A DNA stretch of 64,000 nucleotides, from positions 7,281,690 to 7,345,689 of the forward strand of contig NC_061067.1 in the NCBI RefSeq assembly GCF_021917145.1. Direction: 5' to 3'. The DNA comes from Hypomesus transpacificus (lineage: Eukaryota > Chordata > Actinopteri > Osmeriformes > Osmeridae). The notes below the pieces were generated by a model that saw only the letters and a program-made list of their open reading frames with translations, ran no database searches and was not told where the DNA came from. Shown here one piece after another: positions 1-11,079 of the stretch. How positions within the stretch are numbered: position 1 is the stretch's first letter; each line of letters begins with the position of its first letter. The position numbers and the translations under genes were made by a program.

Positions 1-2077
1 TCCCTGTGCCCCAAGGTGATCTTGAGGCTGTGGTTTGACAACTCGCCTCTTTCTTGACAGCTCTGCGGGACAGCCACTGAGGATTCTGTGTTGCTCCTGA
101 TCTCTAGGAGGCAACCTGCTGTAATAATAGTTGTTCCCAGAGCCTGCTAGCCAGCTAGTGGAGGGGAGGTATGCAGGCAACGATTCGAAAGAGGTCTCAT
201 GCTGACCCACGTCATTCATCTCTTTCATCAGATGGCTTGTTTCTGAAGGTGTGGGGGGAACATTGACCACGGGTGGACTGGGACTCACAGATACCCCCAC
301 TGCGGGGATGTCCTCAGCCACAGGGAGCCCCTCAGCCACAGGGAGCCCCTCAGCCACAGGGAGCCCCTCAGCCACAGGGAGCCCCTCAGCCACAGGGACC
401 TCAGCAATGGGAGCAGTGTCGGCGATAGAGACCAACTCCGCAACAGGGACCTCTACCATAGGGACCATCTCAGTCATCTGGATAACCTCCTCCACAGAAA
501 CCTCCTCTCCCACCTCATCCGAGATAGGGGGCGCCACCAGAGGGTTCAGCGTTTCCCCTTGGGTCTGATTCAGGCCGTGCTGGGATGTCCACTCACGTGA
601 GGGCGCCATAGATTCTACTGACCACAGCGAGGACTCCATCCTTCTCAGCTTTCCCAGGTCCTGCATGTCAAAGGGCAGCCAAAGGCTTTTCCTCTGCTCC
701 TCGACACTCCCTGTCACCACAGCATCATTGTGCACCAGCATTCCACAGGTCACATCAGCTGCTTCACGTGGAGAGTCCTGTTGAGGAAGAAGAGGAAGCA
801 TGGTTGAAGATTGTATTATGGTACAACCCTAATATGGTATGTTCATATTATGAATTGGCATTCCATCTTATTACTCGACCCATCAACAATCTGTAGCGAA
901 ACAGAAACTCACAGGTTTTAGACCCTGTTTGGTGTGAAGGCCACAGTCCTCCAAGCCAGTACTGCCGCCACAGGGCAACGCACGTGCCAGCAAGTCGTCA
1001 GGGAAGGTTTGCAGGTTCCGTTCCTGCGGCGCCTCCAGACACGAGCCCGTCCCCTGCGTCACGGGAGCCCTTCCTGGGGCGGAGCTACGCTGCAGAATCT
1101 TGTTGGACACACGGCGAGCCAGCTCGGACGTCTGGCGAGAGCGCAGGACCTTCAGGCCCCTGGGGGTGCTGCAACACTCGATCCTCACCTCCTCCGTCTG
1201 GAACGTGAAGCTGCCCTTCGGCACCCCTCTGGCGGCGGAGGTTGCCTTTCCTGTGGCCTTGCCAGCCAGGGACTTGTCCTCTTTTAGGGTAGAGGATGTG
1301 GAAATTACCTTTGACCGTGGGGAGCTGATGGCTTTTCCAGTGCCACCCTTGGTGTGATTCAAGATCCCCTTAGAAGACCCATCTCCAGTGGGGAGAGGCG
1401 AGTCAGGGAGGTGGGAGGCTGCTGGAGGGTCTGTCTGAACCTCAGAGGTGGCCATCTCCCTAGTGGGACCGTTGTTCTGGTAGTGCACCCTGCGAGCATG
1501 GTAGGCCATGGTCTGGTGGTAGTCGAGGGTACCGGGCTGGTAGACTGTCAGGTGTTGCCGACAGTAGGGCAGGATGAAGCTTGGAGGCTCTAGGTAGGGC
1601 CTTGGCTGAAAGGGAGGCATCAGCATGCCATAACCTAACCAAGGAGATTTGATCAGGTTTTATGGTTCATAACAGAAGTCTGAACTCCAAATAGCATACA
1701 AACCCAAATATTGCATGATTAAACCAGTCAGACAGTTACAGAAAACCTACTGTAAATGTTTTTCAGGACGTACACAATGGCATTTACTTACCCATCCCAG
1801 GAGATCCAGAGTATGGGGTGAAAGGCATTGACATGGGCATGGGCCACTGAAGTGGCAAGTATGGCTGGGGGGGCTGTATGTAGAAGAAGGGTCGGCTGTA
1901 GTGCTGCCGGAGATGGTGGTAAGGGTGGCTGCGTTGGCACTCCTCAGGCCGTTGAGGTCTGTGGCCCCCCTGAGGAGCATGGGGGGGTTCCTGGGACTGG
2001 GGAGGGTCGTGGGGTTGGCTGGGGCCACGAGGGTCCAGTCCAAATCCACCATGTGCTGTTGATGCTTTTGCTTCCAT
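1..2077 (-). CDS. Bucky ball family protein, first copy (partial, runs off left edge)
   Basis: The visible coding exons are 1792-2077 (acceptor after 2080), 913-1634 and 1-777. They join in frame to 595 codons, still open at position 1. The N-terminal third carries the aromatic BUVE-type signature: YSRPFFYIQPPQPYLPLQWP, then a Tyr/Pro-rich stretch, then SEVQTDPP. The matching parts of the neighbouring gene (3352-6240) are YSRPFFYVQPP and SEAQTDP. In this family the region is prion-like and drives Balbiani body and germ-plasm assembly in oocytes. The last visible exon is acidic and holds a five-fold VAEGLP repeat. I chose the ATG at 2077, two bases into exon 2. An upstream exon could add residues, because in the neighbouring gene the matching exon 2 is preceded by a tiny coding exon. 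The 3' end and C-terminus are outside the window. It may be a buc2- or velo-like paralogue; orthology is not settled. Confidence 0.8.
313..398 (-). repeat. 18-bp coding minisatellite (VAEGLP repeat)
   Basis: Nearly five head-to-tail copies of an 18-bp unit lie in the last visible exon of the first Bucky ball family gene. Read on the minus strand, each unit encodes Val-Ala-Glu-Gly-Leu-Pro. The unit length is a multiple of three, so copy changes keep the frame. Confidence 0.9.
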
Positions 2078-2079
2078 AG

Positions 2080-3351
2080 CTGTAGAGGACAGAAACAAAC
2101 AAGGTGAGCCAAGACAGTTATTGGTTTTCACCCCTTTTCCTTCAAAATCACTCAAGTGCTTTTTGGTCACTTCAAGTCAAGTCAGAAGCTTACAAACAAT
2201 TCAAAGTGCATTTAAATCTGGTGTGGTAGAATTAAAGGTGCATAAAAACGTTTACACACATGCATGTACACTAGTACGATCAACAAACCAACATGGCTGT
2301 CATCATAAGATTTAAATAGGAAAGTGAAGTTGGGTTCGAAAACTTGATTGGATGGTTACCAATCAGCTCCTAATCCTCAACCTCATACACACCTGTCTTA
2401 ATCTGAGGACATTTTATGTAAACTATACAATACAAACTCCAACTTGTCTAAAATGGTTAGTTCCAAGTCTTTTATAACAGTATTAACAGGTTAACAGGAT
2501 TGCAACCATAATGCTTGCTGCAGATTAATCCTCAGAGATCAGAGCATTGCAAATGCACATAGGATAGGTGTTAAGAGTTTAGGAAACACATTAAGATTGC
2601 TCAGTGGTAGATTGATCTGAAGTTAATGGCATCCAATCAAACACACCAGAGGTCAGACTAAAGTGACATTTCAGGCTAAACTACAGCTCTACAAACCCAT
2701 GTACTGTTGTAATGTTTGTGTGACTCCCAAATATGTTAAACACTAATCCAGGCATTGTGATATTAGCTATTTCGTTTTTGTTATCGTGTTTCAACCCAAT
2801 TTACAAGAGGCCAGCTGAATAGCTCATTAGTCAGACTTTATTCAAGTGTTCTTTTACTCTGCAAACAAGGAATACTTTAAGACAACTATCATCTCTTTAT
2901 TTTATAGCTTTGTCTGCTGAACATGTGGAATTTACAAATGAATCATTTAACAAAACCCACAAACAAGGTATAAACAGTCACATTTAAGTAACATACAAAG
3001 ATCTTCAACCAAATATTTAAACTTTGATCTAAATACTTATATTTACTTATACACAAATTGTCAGAAGAGCAGTTTTGGGTGAAAAGGGCACCAAGTTTGT
3101 GTGGCATGGAAATAGTTGCACTGCTTTCTTAACACTTGGCTGAACAATAAATCAACAACACCACCACCAAACCTTTGCTGGGAGTTGGAGATATATGATT
3201 ATTAAACCATATACTTCATGAAGTGACAGTGGACCTGTATAAGGAACCTGAATTATGTCTTCATAGTTAATAAAAGAAAAAAAACTATAAGGCCCCCTTC
3301 TTAAATACACGGTACGCATTTCACCTAAGTGCTTGGATCATTCTCTCCTTT
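2080..3351. other. Gene-free gap between the two Bucky ball genes
   Basis: AT-rich sequence with no convincing exon. It should contain the promoter and any 5' UTR exon of the first gene and the 3' UTR of the second. On the minus strand an AATAAA lies at 2896-2901, about 450 bases past the buc stop codon, and is a candidate poly(A) signal. Confidence 0.5.
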
Positions 3352-6240
3352 TTAATCAACATCTTCCATCTCTTCTATTGGGGAATCCTGGAGGAAACAC
3401 AATGTTAGGAATTAAGTCGTAAATCAATTTACATTTATTCATTTAGCAGACGCTTTTATCCAAAGCGACTTCCAAGAGAGAGCTTTACAGAAAGTGCATA
3501 GGTCACTGATAATAACAACAAGATAGCCCCAAAAACATTGCAAGTAGCCAAAACATGAAGGACATTGTGAACAACCAAAATAAGTTCCAAAGTGAAAAAC
3601 CATAAGAACATGTAGTTAAGCAAGTTACAATTAAACAACATGAACCGCTATAAAGTGCTAGTGTACCTGTAGAAAAACAAGCAACAATAAAAACAATAAT
3701 CACAGCGAGTACAAACATGTAAATCAGTTACCACTAACCACAAGAGCAACAAGAGTCATTGTGTGCAATTAACAGGATGCTACAGTTCAGCAGAGAGGGG
3801 GATAGTGAAATGAGATGTGAAACAACATGCAAACTTTACCTTTTTACCCTGTGACATTGAGGTGGGTCCTCCCCCTTCTCTTCTTCTTCTCGTGACCCGT
3901 GGTACACTGGGTGTGGCTTATAGGTAGCCTTCCTCTGCCTCAGTCTATCTGAATAGATACTTGGACCGTTATATTACCAAATATTCCATGCAAACATCAC
4001 CACAATGTCTTGAGACAGACTGATATAGTGATATGTTTTAGAATGGTAGCCAATACCATGTCTTTGTGGTAAAGCTGGCATTTTCCTTTTAGGCTGAGCA
4101 TCTTGACACTCCCACCTGTTCTGATCAAGTTTGTCACCTAAAGGAGAAATAGAATGCTCCCATCATAGATGCAATCTCATTTGATCTAATCAAAATTCTA
4201 AATCTAGAAGGCATGTAAATGTCACCAACACACACACACAATGCCTCTAGCACTAAAGACAGAATGCAAGGCCTTTTGATGATGTTTTCATTACCCTGGT
4301 AGGTTCTGTGCCTCAGGCCGCCTGGGTCTTGTCCACTTGACTCTGGGCCCTCGAACACCTCTCGTTCTTCCTGCTTGTCCGCTGTACCAGGCAGGTCTGG
4401 GCCGTGGCCCCTCACATCTTTGGATGCATGTCGAAGAGACGACGAATGCGACTTCTTTAAATGTTTTTTCATCACTTGCCTTGCCGGGTGCTCACTGCAT
4501 CTTCCGAACATGCGCTCCTCATCAGAATCTCCTTCCTCGTCATCGTCGTCATAAGGCTGAGGGCAGTGACCTTTGCTCTTGTTCGTCCGCTTGGACAGAC
4601 TCATGCCGCAGCAGGCACACAACAGCCTCTTGGGCCACACGACCTCATCTGAGGTTGATGGTAACCCGACGACGGCCTCAGTGGGGCGTTTGCTCGAGTA
4701 CTCGTGCTTGGGGAACAGATCCATGTCATCAAGGTCGGTAGAGAACATCTCATCCCTGGAGGACAGCTCGTCCACGGAAGGGCTGAGGATGCTCATACGC
4801 TCGTGTGTGGAGGGTGGGGGCCAGTAGCCTGGATAGTAGGAGTGAGCAGGCGAGAAGATGCCAGTGGATGGGAGCATGGCATGGGACTTGGCACACAGCA
4901 AAGGGCTTTCTTTCTGGAGAGCTTCAGCTGTCAGGATTTTTTCAAAGGGCAGCTTGAGGATTTTACTGGTCAAATCGATATCGATGGTGGCAAGTTCCCT
5001 CCCATCTGTAGATTGTTGGTGGTAATCAAGCTTTGAGATGTGGTCCTCATGTAGCGCTTGCCAGTCAGATATGCGAGTGGTCGACAAGGGGGGCAAGATG
5101 ATGGCACCATGGCTGTGCTTCAGGGGTCCTTTGGCCTTACTGGTAGTATCTGGGCTGGCACTGCCATTCTCTAACTGCCTATCTGTGTCTTGGGGTCGGT
5201 GAGGGCAAAGGTATACAGGCTGGTCCTCTTCCCCTTGGAGCTGGGGCTTGTCGGTCTCTCCGTGAATGGATGAGCTGCCCAAGGGCATCTCTTCATCCGA
5301 GTTTTGAGGCCAGCACTTCGGATGAGCCAAGTCATCCAAGAGGCTCTGGCCTGACTTGTCATCGTACATTGCTGTGGCAGTGTCACTGAACGCCATGGCC
5401 GGAGATGACTGGTTGCCCTTCAAAGTGGCACACATAGGTACGGGCACTGCAGCAGCAGCCTCCTCCTCCTCTTCCTCATCTTGTTGCTTCTTGTGACCTG
5501 GAGAAAAGAGGCCTGAGGTTTGGGAGGCCACACCAGAATCAAGCTCTTTCTCAATCTCACTGGCCCGGAGTTTTTCCAGAGATTCTATGATTTTGTTGAG
5601 GGCAGCGCTTGGGTCGGTCTGAGCTTCCGAGCAGGCCATCTCTCTGCGGAAATATGACGGATGCTGGTGGTGGTGTTGGTGGCGAAACCTGACATCCTGT
5701 CCAGCATTTGGGTAAATGTGAGGTTCAAACAACCGTCTGTAATCGACTGGATGCACTGGGGCCTGTGGTACAACATACCCCGGAAACTGCATGTATGGGT
5801 ACGGGGGCATGTATGGGCGTGCATAGGGATATCCTGGGACTAACAAAATGGAAGACAAGTCAGAAATAATTAGGTTAGCTGTATCAAGACAATCAGAAAA
5901 TAACTATCCAAATGTTGTCCTTAAATCCACAAAAGAATTAATGAGTAAAAAGAAATGTACCTGGAGGCAGACCATAATATGGATTGTTCAAATGCCAATG
6001 GTGGTAAGGTTGATGGTGGTGGTAAGGTTGATGGTGGTGGTAAGGTTGATTAGGTGGCTGGACATAGAAAAAAGGCCTGGAGTAATTACCACGCTGGTTA
6101 GATTGTCCACTTCCCCCTGTTTGTTCATCTACAAGAAATAAAATGGGTTTGGCGACTCGTTTGATTGAGGGTTTTATGTCACACGATCACAGTATTTTTT
6201 TAGAAGACAGCTTCATTACAAACATTTATTTACCGTCCAT
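3352..6240 (-). CDS. buc: Bucky ball (germ-plasm organiser)
   Basis: Six coding exons: 6234-6240, 5961-6128, 4295-5839, 4057-4137, 3848-3948 and 3352-3387. All junctions are GT-AG and in phase. The product is 645 aa, close to the roughly 640 aa of zebrafish Buc. The BUVE region runs from about residue 15 to 110 and includes YSRPFFYVQPP, a Tyr/His repeat, PYMQFPGYVVPQAP and DYRR. It continues to SEAQTDP and a Ser/acidic middle. Near residues 330-400 lie LSPSVDELSSRDEMFSTDLDD and a CACCG zinc-knuckle-like motif, both matching remembered zebrafish Buc. The end is basic, then acidic (EEMEDVD). In zebrafish, Buc nucleates the Balbiani body and gathers germ plasm. Only seven coding bases lie in exon 1, so start choice rests on that small exon. 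A paralogue lies just downstream on the same strand. Confidence 0.9.
3429..3790. repeat. Dispersed repeat with common teleost SINE/LINE tail (buc last intron)
   Basis: It begins with the widespread fish motif CATTTAGCAGACGC followed by TTTTATCCAAAGCGAC. The rest is an A-rich sequence that I recognise as a dispersed fish repeat. Family not assigned. It occupies most of the last buc intron. Confidence 0.6.
5999..6055 (-). repeat. 18-bp coding repeat (QPYHHH) in buc exon 2
   Basis: About three copies of an 18-bp unit, encoding Gln-Pro-Tyr-His-His-His on the minus strand, lie inside the BUVE region of buc. Being codon-length, it can expand without a frameshift. Confidence 0.85.
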
Positions 6241-8935
6241 TTCCGCACGTGTGTCTAGCTTTTCATGGGCATCGGTGAAGAAAGATTTAGACTGTAACCG
6301 AGGATAGGCTATCTGTTGACAGATGTCGAGTATTTTCAAACGATTCAACGTTAGCACAACACTGCACTCCGGAAAAAGAGCCTTGCGCGTCCCTGTAAAT
6401 GTATGTTAATTACTTCACCTGTGTTTAAATTGGTCTAGTTTTGTAGGGGGTTGCATTACCCAGAATCAACAGTAAAATATAGGCCTTTCCTATCTAAAAG
6501 GCGGGACCGAATTGTGATGTGTTCAAAACCGTGTCAAAGTTGATTCTACCTCAAAGAAGAGTTTTGAGGACAGTGTGGCTTTTTGATTAATCTCCAGCAG
6601 AGGACAACATTTCCTCTCGGATAGACGAAAGGACATTTTGGGCGCATGCCCAGTATCCTCAATTGGCCTCCTGTCTCGCAGGACGCTTGCGTTGAGCAGA
6701 GGTTCCTCGCTGCTTGGTTGCTCTTGTAATTGTGTAAATTTGGCCAATGGCTTTCTATAATAGCAAGCGGGCATACGACTAATGGGAACGTGGATTAAAT
6801 CTACAATTAGGGACAATAATTCAACAGGGAATATGTGTATGTGAGATGATAAAATATTCTATAAGTAACGGTCCCTTGACTGCTCGCTCTCTGTCAACGT
6901 AGGCTAGCGCTTACTTAGCATCGAAACTATCCGACATTACAGTAGCTGCGCATTATCATTGTAGCTCGAGCTATCCGGCTAGCTAGCTAGATGGCTGATG
7001 CTAAACTATAGCAAGTCAAACAACCAACGGATAAATAAATGCTGTAGACCATAATGGATAAGTATCATGTATTAAGATATTTAGATAATCATTATTCGTA
7101 ATTTAAATCTGCATTTAAGCTGAACAGCGACGTTATTTGAAAAGGTGTGTGGGTGAAACGTTAGCCCGCGCTTGCTAGATAGTGCTAGGCAAATCCTTCA
7201 CCATAACGTAGTGTACATATCAGGAAGGCAAAAAGGCTCGGCTTCTTTTGCCAGTTAGCTAGGACACAGCAAGTCGAATAGGTGGATAAACCCAAAGGAA
7301 AGCGGTGAGTAGCCTGTACTGTAGGTTACTGTAGATATAAAGGTTCTGTACTTTTAGGTATCTGCTATTCTAATGTAAGACAGTTAGCTGATAAGAAGGC
7401 CCTATCATGGTTTGGGAGGGGGTTTGTTTTGGGAAGTGGATGAAAGTGGGGCAGTAGCCAGTCAGCTAATTTACTAACAAGACCTATGATCATAATTGTT
7501 AGTCTTAACCGTAGGATAATTTAAATGCAGGAAAACTCAAAGTTTGTTTAGTACTTGAGTAACAATTTAAACAGCCTGCATAAACATAACCGACCGGGTT
7601 TGGTTTTTAATTAGCTAGCAAGCTTTGTAACGTTAGTTAGCTTTGGCACACCACAGTGACCGTAGCTAACCGTAAATGTGGCCTTGTAGTAAGGATGTGT
7701 CATGTAATGGAGCTAGCTAAGTTACCTGCTATAGCACAGTCACAGGTTTTAGCATAATCTGTTTAACGAATTGAGGTGCGTTACACCGTAGTTTGGCGTA
7801 TTTGTAGCAACTATAGACTAGAGCCCCGAAGATGAAATCATTGTGTTGTGGCAAATCTTATTGGCTAGCTGCGGAAGGGCATGCTGCATGTGCATGCTGC
7901 ATTTCAGTTAGCTAGGTAGTAGTGCCAGCTATTAGGAAACGATAAGACAGCAATTCTCAAATTGCGTCTAGATCTTGCGCTGGATAGTGACGTCCCTCAC
8001 TTATTATTCACCTGTCAACTCACGGACACATTGCGTCAAATACGCGCTTATGGGACACAATGCTAGTGAAGTTGAAGCAGATTAAATACGTGCTTTTATA
8101 AATGCATAAAATACAATTTGAATAGGAGACAAAGGTCCTTAACGTTTGTCATAATTTGCTGCCCTGGGGTACGCCATCAATTCCCTCAGTGTAGCATGTA
8201 TTGTGAAACTACAGGCGATTGTTGCAATGGATGGGTTGATGACAAAAGTGCCTCAATATGTCTGTGCCATGGCAGTCTGCCAGGGAGACTGAAGTCATTT
8301 ATGGTGGTAGAGCTACCGCTGTAGTCTAAAGTATTTTCGTGACATGAATCAAACAACATTTCTCATTGGTCTTTGTGTCTGATGACACCAGATTAATGAA
8401 TAAGAGGATGTTTAGTGTTTTCTGCCCCCTCACCATCCACCCCCTACCTCACAGATACACGTAGCAGGCTGTCTGGCTGTCAGTGCAGCCTCCCTCTGAT
8501 CAAGTGATGGAGAGAGGGAGAGACGAAGGGAGGGGTTGGTGGGGTGGGGTGGGGGAGCAGGTGACCTGCCAGGGGAGACCAGATTGTTGACGGTGCACTT
8601 TTCTCATGCGGAAGGGATTCGGGCTGTGTGCTGATCTGACAGCGATGGACGGAGAGAGAGGAGGGGAGTGAGAGGGATGGAGACAGTCCCACTTTGCAGT
8701 GTGCCTCACTAGCTGGAACCCACGTATACACGTAACTGTTTAGCTCAGTCAGGACGGTTATATTCAAGGGGGGAAATGAATGAAGATATCGGTGATGGAG
8801 TGAATCTTTGGCTGACACCAAAATATCTTAACATTCCTCGCAGTCTCTTCTTTTTCTGGATTCTGGTGTGTGTGTGTGTGTGCAAAGCACACTGGCGTGA
8901 CTCATCTGATCCGTGTGTGTTCTGTTCTGTTTCAG
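6241..8935. promoter_or_regulatory. Divergent promoter region between buc and KBTBD2
   Basis: buc reads leftward from 6240 and KBTBD2 reads rightward. A good splice donor (AGCG|GTGAGT) ends at 7304-7305 and an acceptor (TTTCAG) ends at 8935, which suggests a non-coding first exon of KBTBD2 ending at 7304. No other coding exon is seen. A GGGGAG-rich stretch lies at about 8500-8690 and a short TG repeat near 8866-8881. Confidence 0.55.
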
Positions 8936-9472
8936 GCGAGCACTGATGTAGCAGCGTCACCACAGTTTGGTCTGCCTCTCCCCCCCCTACCCACTACCTC
9001 CGCACCCAGCCCCCTCCTCGATGTGAGACCGGCATCTGTCTGGATCGGTACGCAGAGAGCAGAGGAGACACCGTTGAGACCTCGCTGCTGCAAGGCACTG
9101 ACTTCGGACCCCGGACCGCCCAGGAGGTCTGAGCCCCGCACAAGGAAGGGAGGCGCTCCTTCAGCCTCCCATCCAGGTCCTCCACCTGTCCTCTCTTACC
9201 AGGCGGAGGAGGGAAAGGAGGCCTTCCATTTTTCTCTGCGGTTGTCGTTGTTTTTCTTGTCATATTCAATTACATTTTTTTCCCTGGAAAACTTCTACAA
9301 CCCACAGCCCAGCATTGGTGGTGCCAGTTTTGGGAGGATACCATAGCGTTCCTCAACTCTATCCAGGCTTTTCACACAAAACCCAATCTTTTATTTTCTC
9401 TGACGATTTTGAAGCCCGGTTCCGCCGGCAGCACGACTCTCAAACCTGGGGCGCGATTCATGGGATGCAACC
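8936..9472 (+). other. KBTBD2: KBTBD2 5' UTR, second exon
   Basis: The stretch follows a TTTCAG acceptor and runs without a splice signal to the KBTBD2 start codon at 9473. It contains a start-stop ATGTAG at 8946-8951 and further upstream ATGs, which could lower translation of the main frame. Confidence 0.6.
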
Positions 9473-11035
9473 ATGTCGGGTCTCAGTGAGCGCAGGCCGG
9501 TCAACACGGACTACGCTGTCTCCCTGCTGGAGCAGCTCAAGTTCTTCTATGAACAGAATTTACTGACTGACGTGGTGCTACTGGTGGAGGACACCGAGTT
9601 CCCCTGTCACAAGATGGTCCTGGCCACATGTAGCTCCTATTTCAGGTGAGAGCACTGGAGCATTACCACACCAATACAGTAGCCGCAGCAGCCGCCCGCC
9701 TCAACGTAGTGGCTTTTGGTGTTGTGTGTGTGTGTGTGCACGGGCGCCTGTTGGTGTGGTTTGAACAGAGTTGGTCAACCCTACCTAATTGTTTTGACAT
9801 TAGGAACAACTTTTGTACTTGTTAGGTTTCTGTTATGTAATAAGTGGAGTTTTTAAGATACTTACTATTATCAAGACTACTATAAATATTGTACCTTACA
9901 TTATTATTAAGCCTGTATCATGTAAGTAAATATTTGTGAGTAAAGGAGTTAACAGTGATACACCTTACATAGTAGGGGGTTTCTACTGGACCACATTCAC
10001 ACAGAATAGTTCAACGTTGGTTATAAACTGTGTACTAACACAGACCATCGTGCATAAGTTCTGGTGATGCCTTGAATATCACGTCTGTAGTGCCCTTAAT
10101 GGTATCAGTCGTGTGTCCAGCGTTATGCCTACTCAGAAACAAATGCTTGAACCCTGTGGTTAAAAAACAAACAAACAGCCAAAGACCCCCCCTCCCTCAT
10201 TTTTAAGCCCAGCCTTGCGTAAGGGAGTGGCAGAGTACTGGGGATGACAGCAGGGCAGCGGACCCTCAAGTCTGGGAAAAGTCCCATCTGTACGTGACAG
10301 CAGTACCCACTTTGCTGTAAGCTTTGAACTCTCTCACACACACACACACACACGCACTTTCTTCTCTTGCACACATTCCAGGATCCTGACAACTTTACTG
10401 CTTCTCCCACACCCCATCTCTTCCCGTCTTCCCCACCGTTTCCCACGCACTCGTTATCCAGCGAGAACATGCTAAGCATTTCCCCTCCAGGGTTCAGAGA
10501 GGTGTCCCCTCTCTTCCTCCTGGCTCTCTCTCTCTCCCTCCCGCTCACCGCCTCCCTGCCTGCCTCCTTCCTTCCCTTTTTTCCTCGTCATTCACTCGCT
10601 CGGTGCAGGGAAAAGAGAGCGGCGAAGCGCTGCCCTGGGTTCATGTTAGTAAGACAAACCCTTGTAATGCAGTGCTCAGGGGCACAGCGAGCGAGGGAGG
10701 GAGGGAGGGAGCAACAGGGGTATGTCTGCAGAGTTGCATAACATCCCTGGCAGGTCCACCTCCCGCTGTGAGCAGCACACAAACCAATACAGACACACAC
10801 ACACACAGTTGGATAGTCAAAAAGATGATTTCTGAAGGACAAAGTAGCGTGGGAGGTAAAGAGTTGAGGATATCCAATTGGGGAGGGGGGACAGTAAGGG
10901 CTCCATTGATGGGAGGAGAGGAGTGAAGCATGAATGAGAGCGTGGCGGTGAATGAGAATGCGGCAGCGTAGGCGGCCCGGCTGAAGGCTTTAGCTGCATG
11001 GGTGTCAGAACAGTCTTACAGTCTTCTAGGAGAGT

Positions 11036-11079
<44 letters not shown>

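Noticed and set aside
251-568. Plus-strand Ser/Thr/Ala-rich frame at the left edge
   Set aside because: It is the opposite strand of the VAEGLP repeat exon of the first Bucky ball gene.
5848-6141. Plus-strand frame with MVVVRLMV repeats
   Set aside because: Opposite strand of the QPYHHH repeat in buc exon 2.
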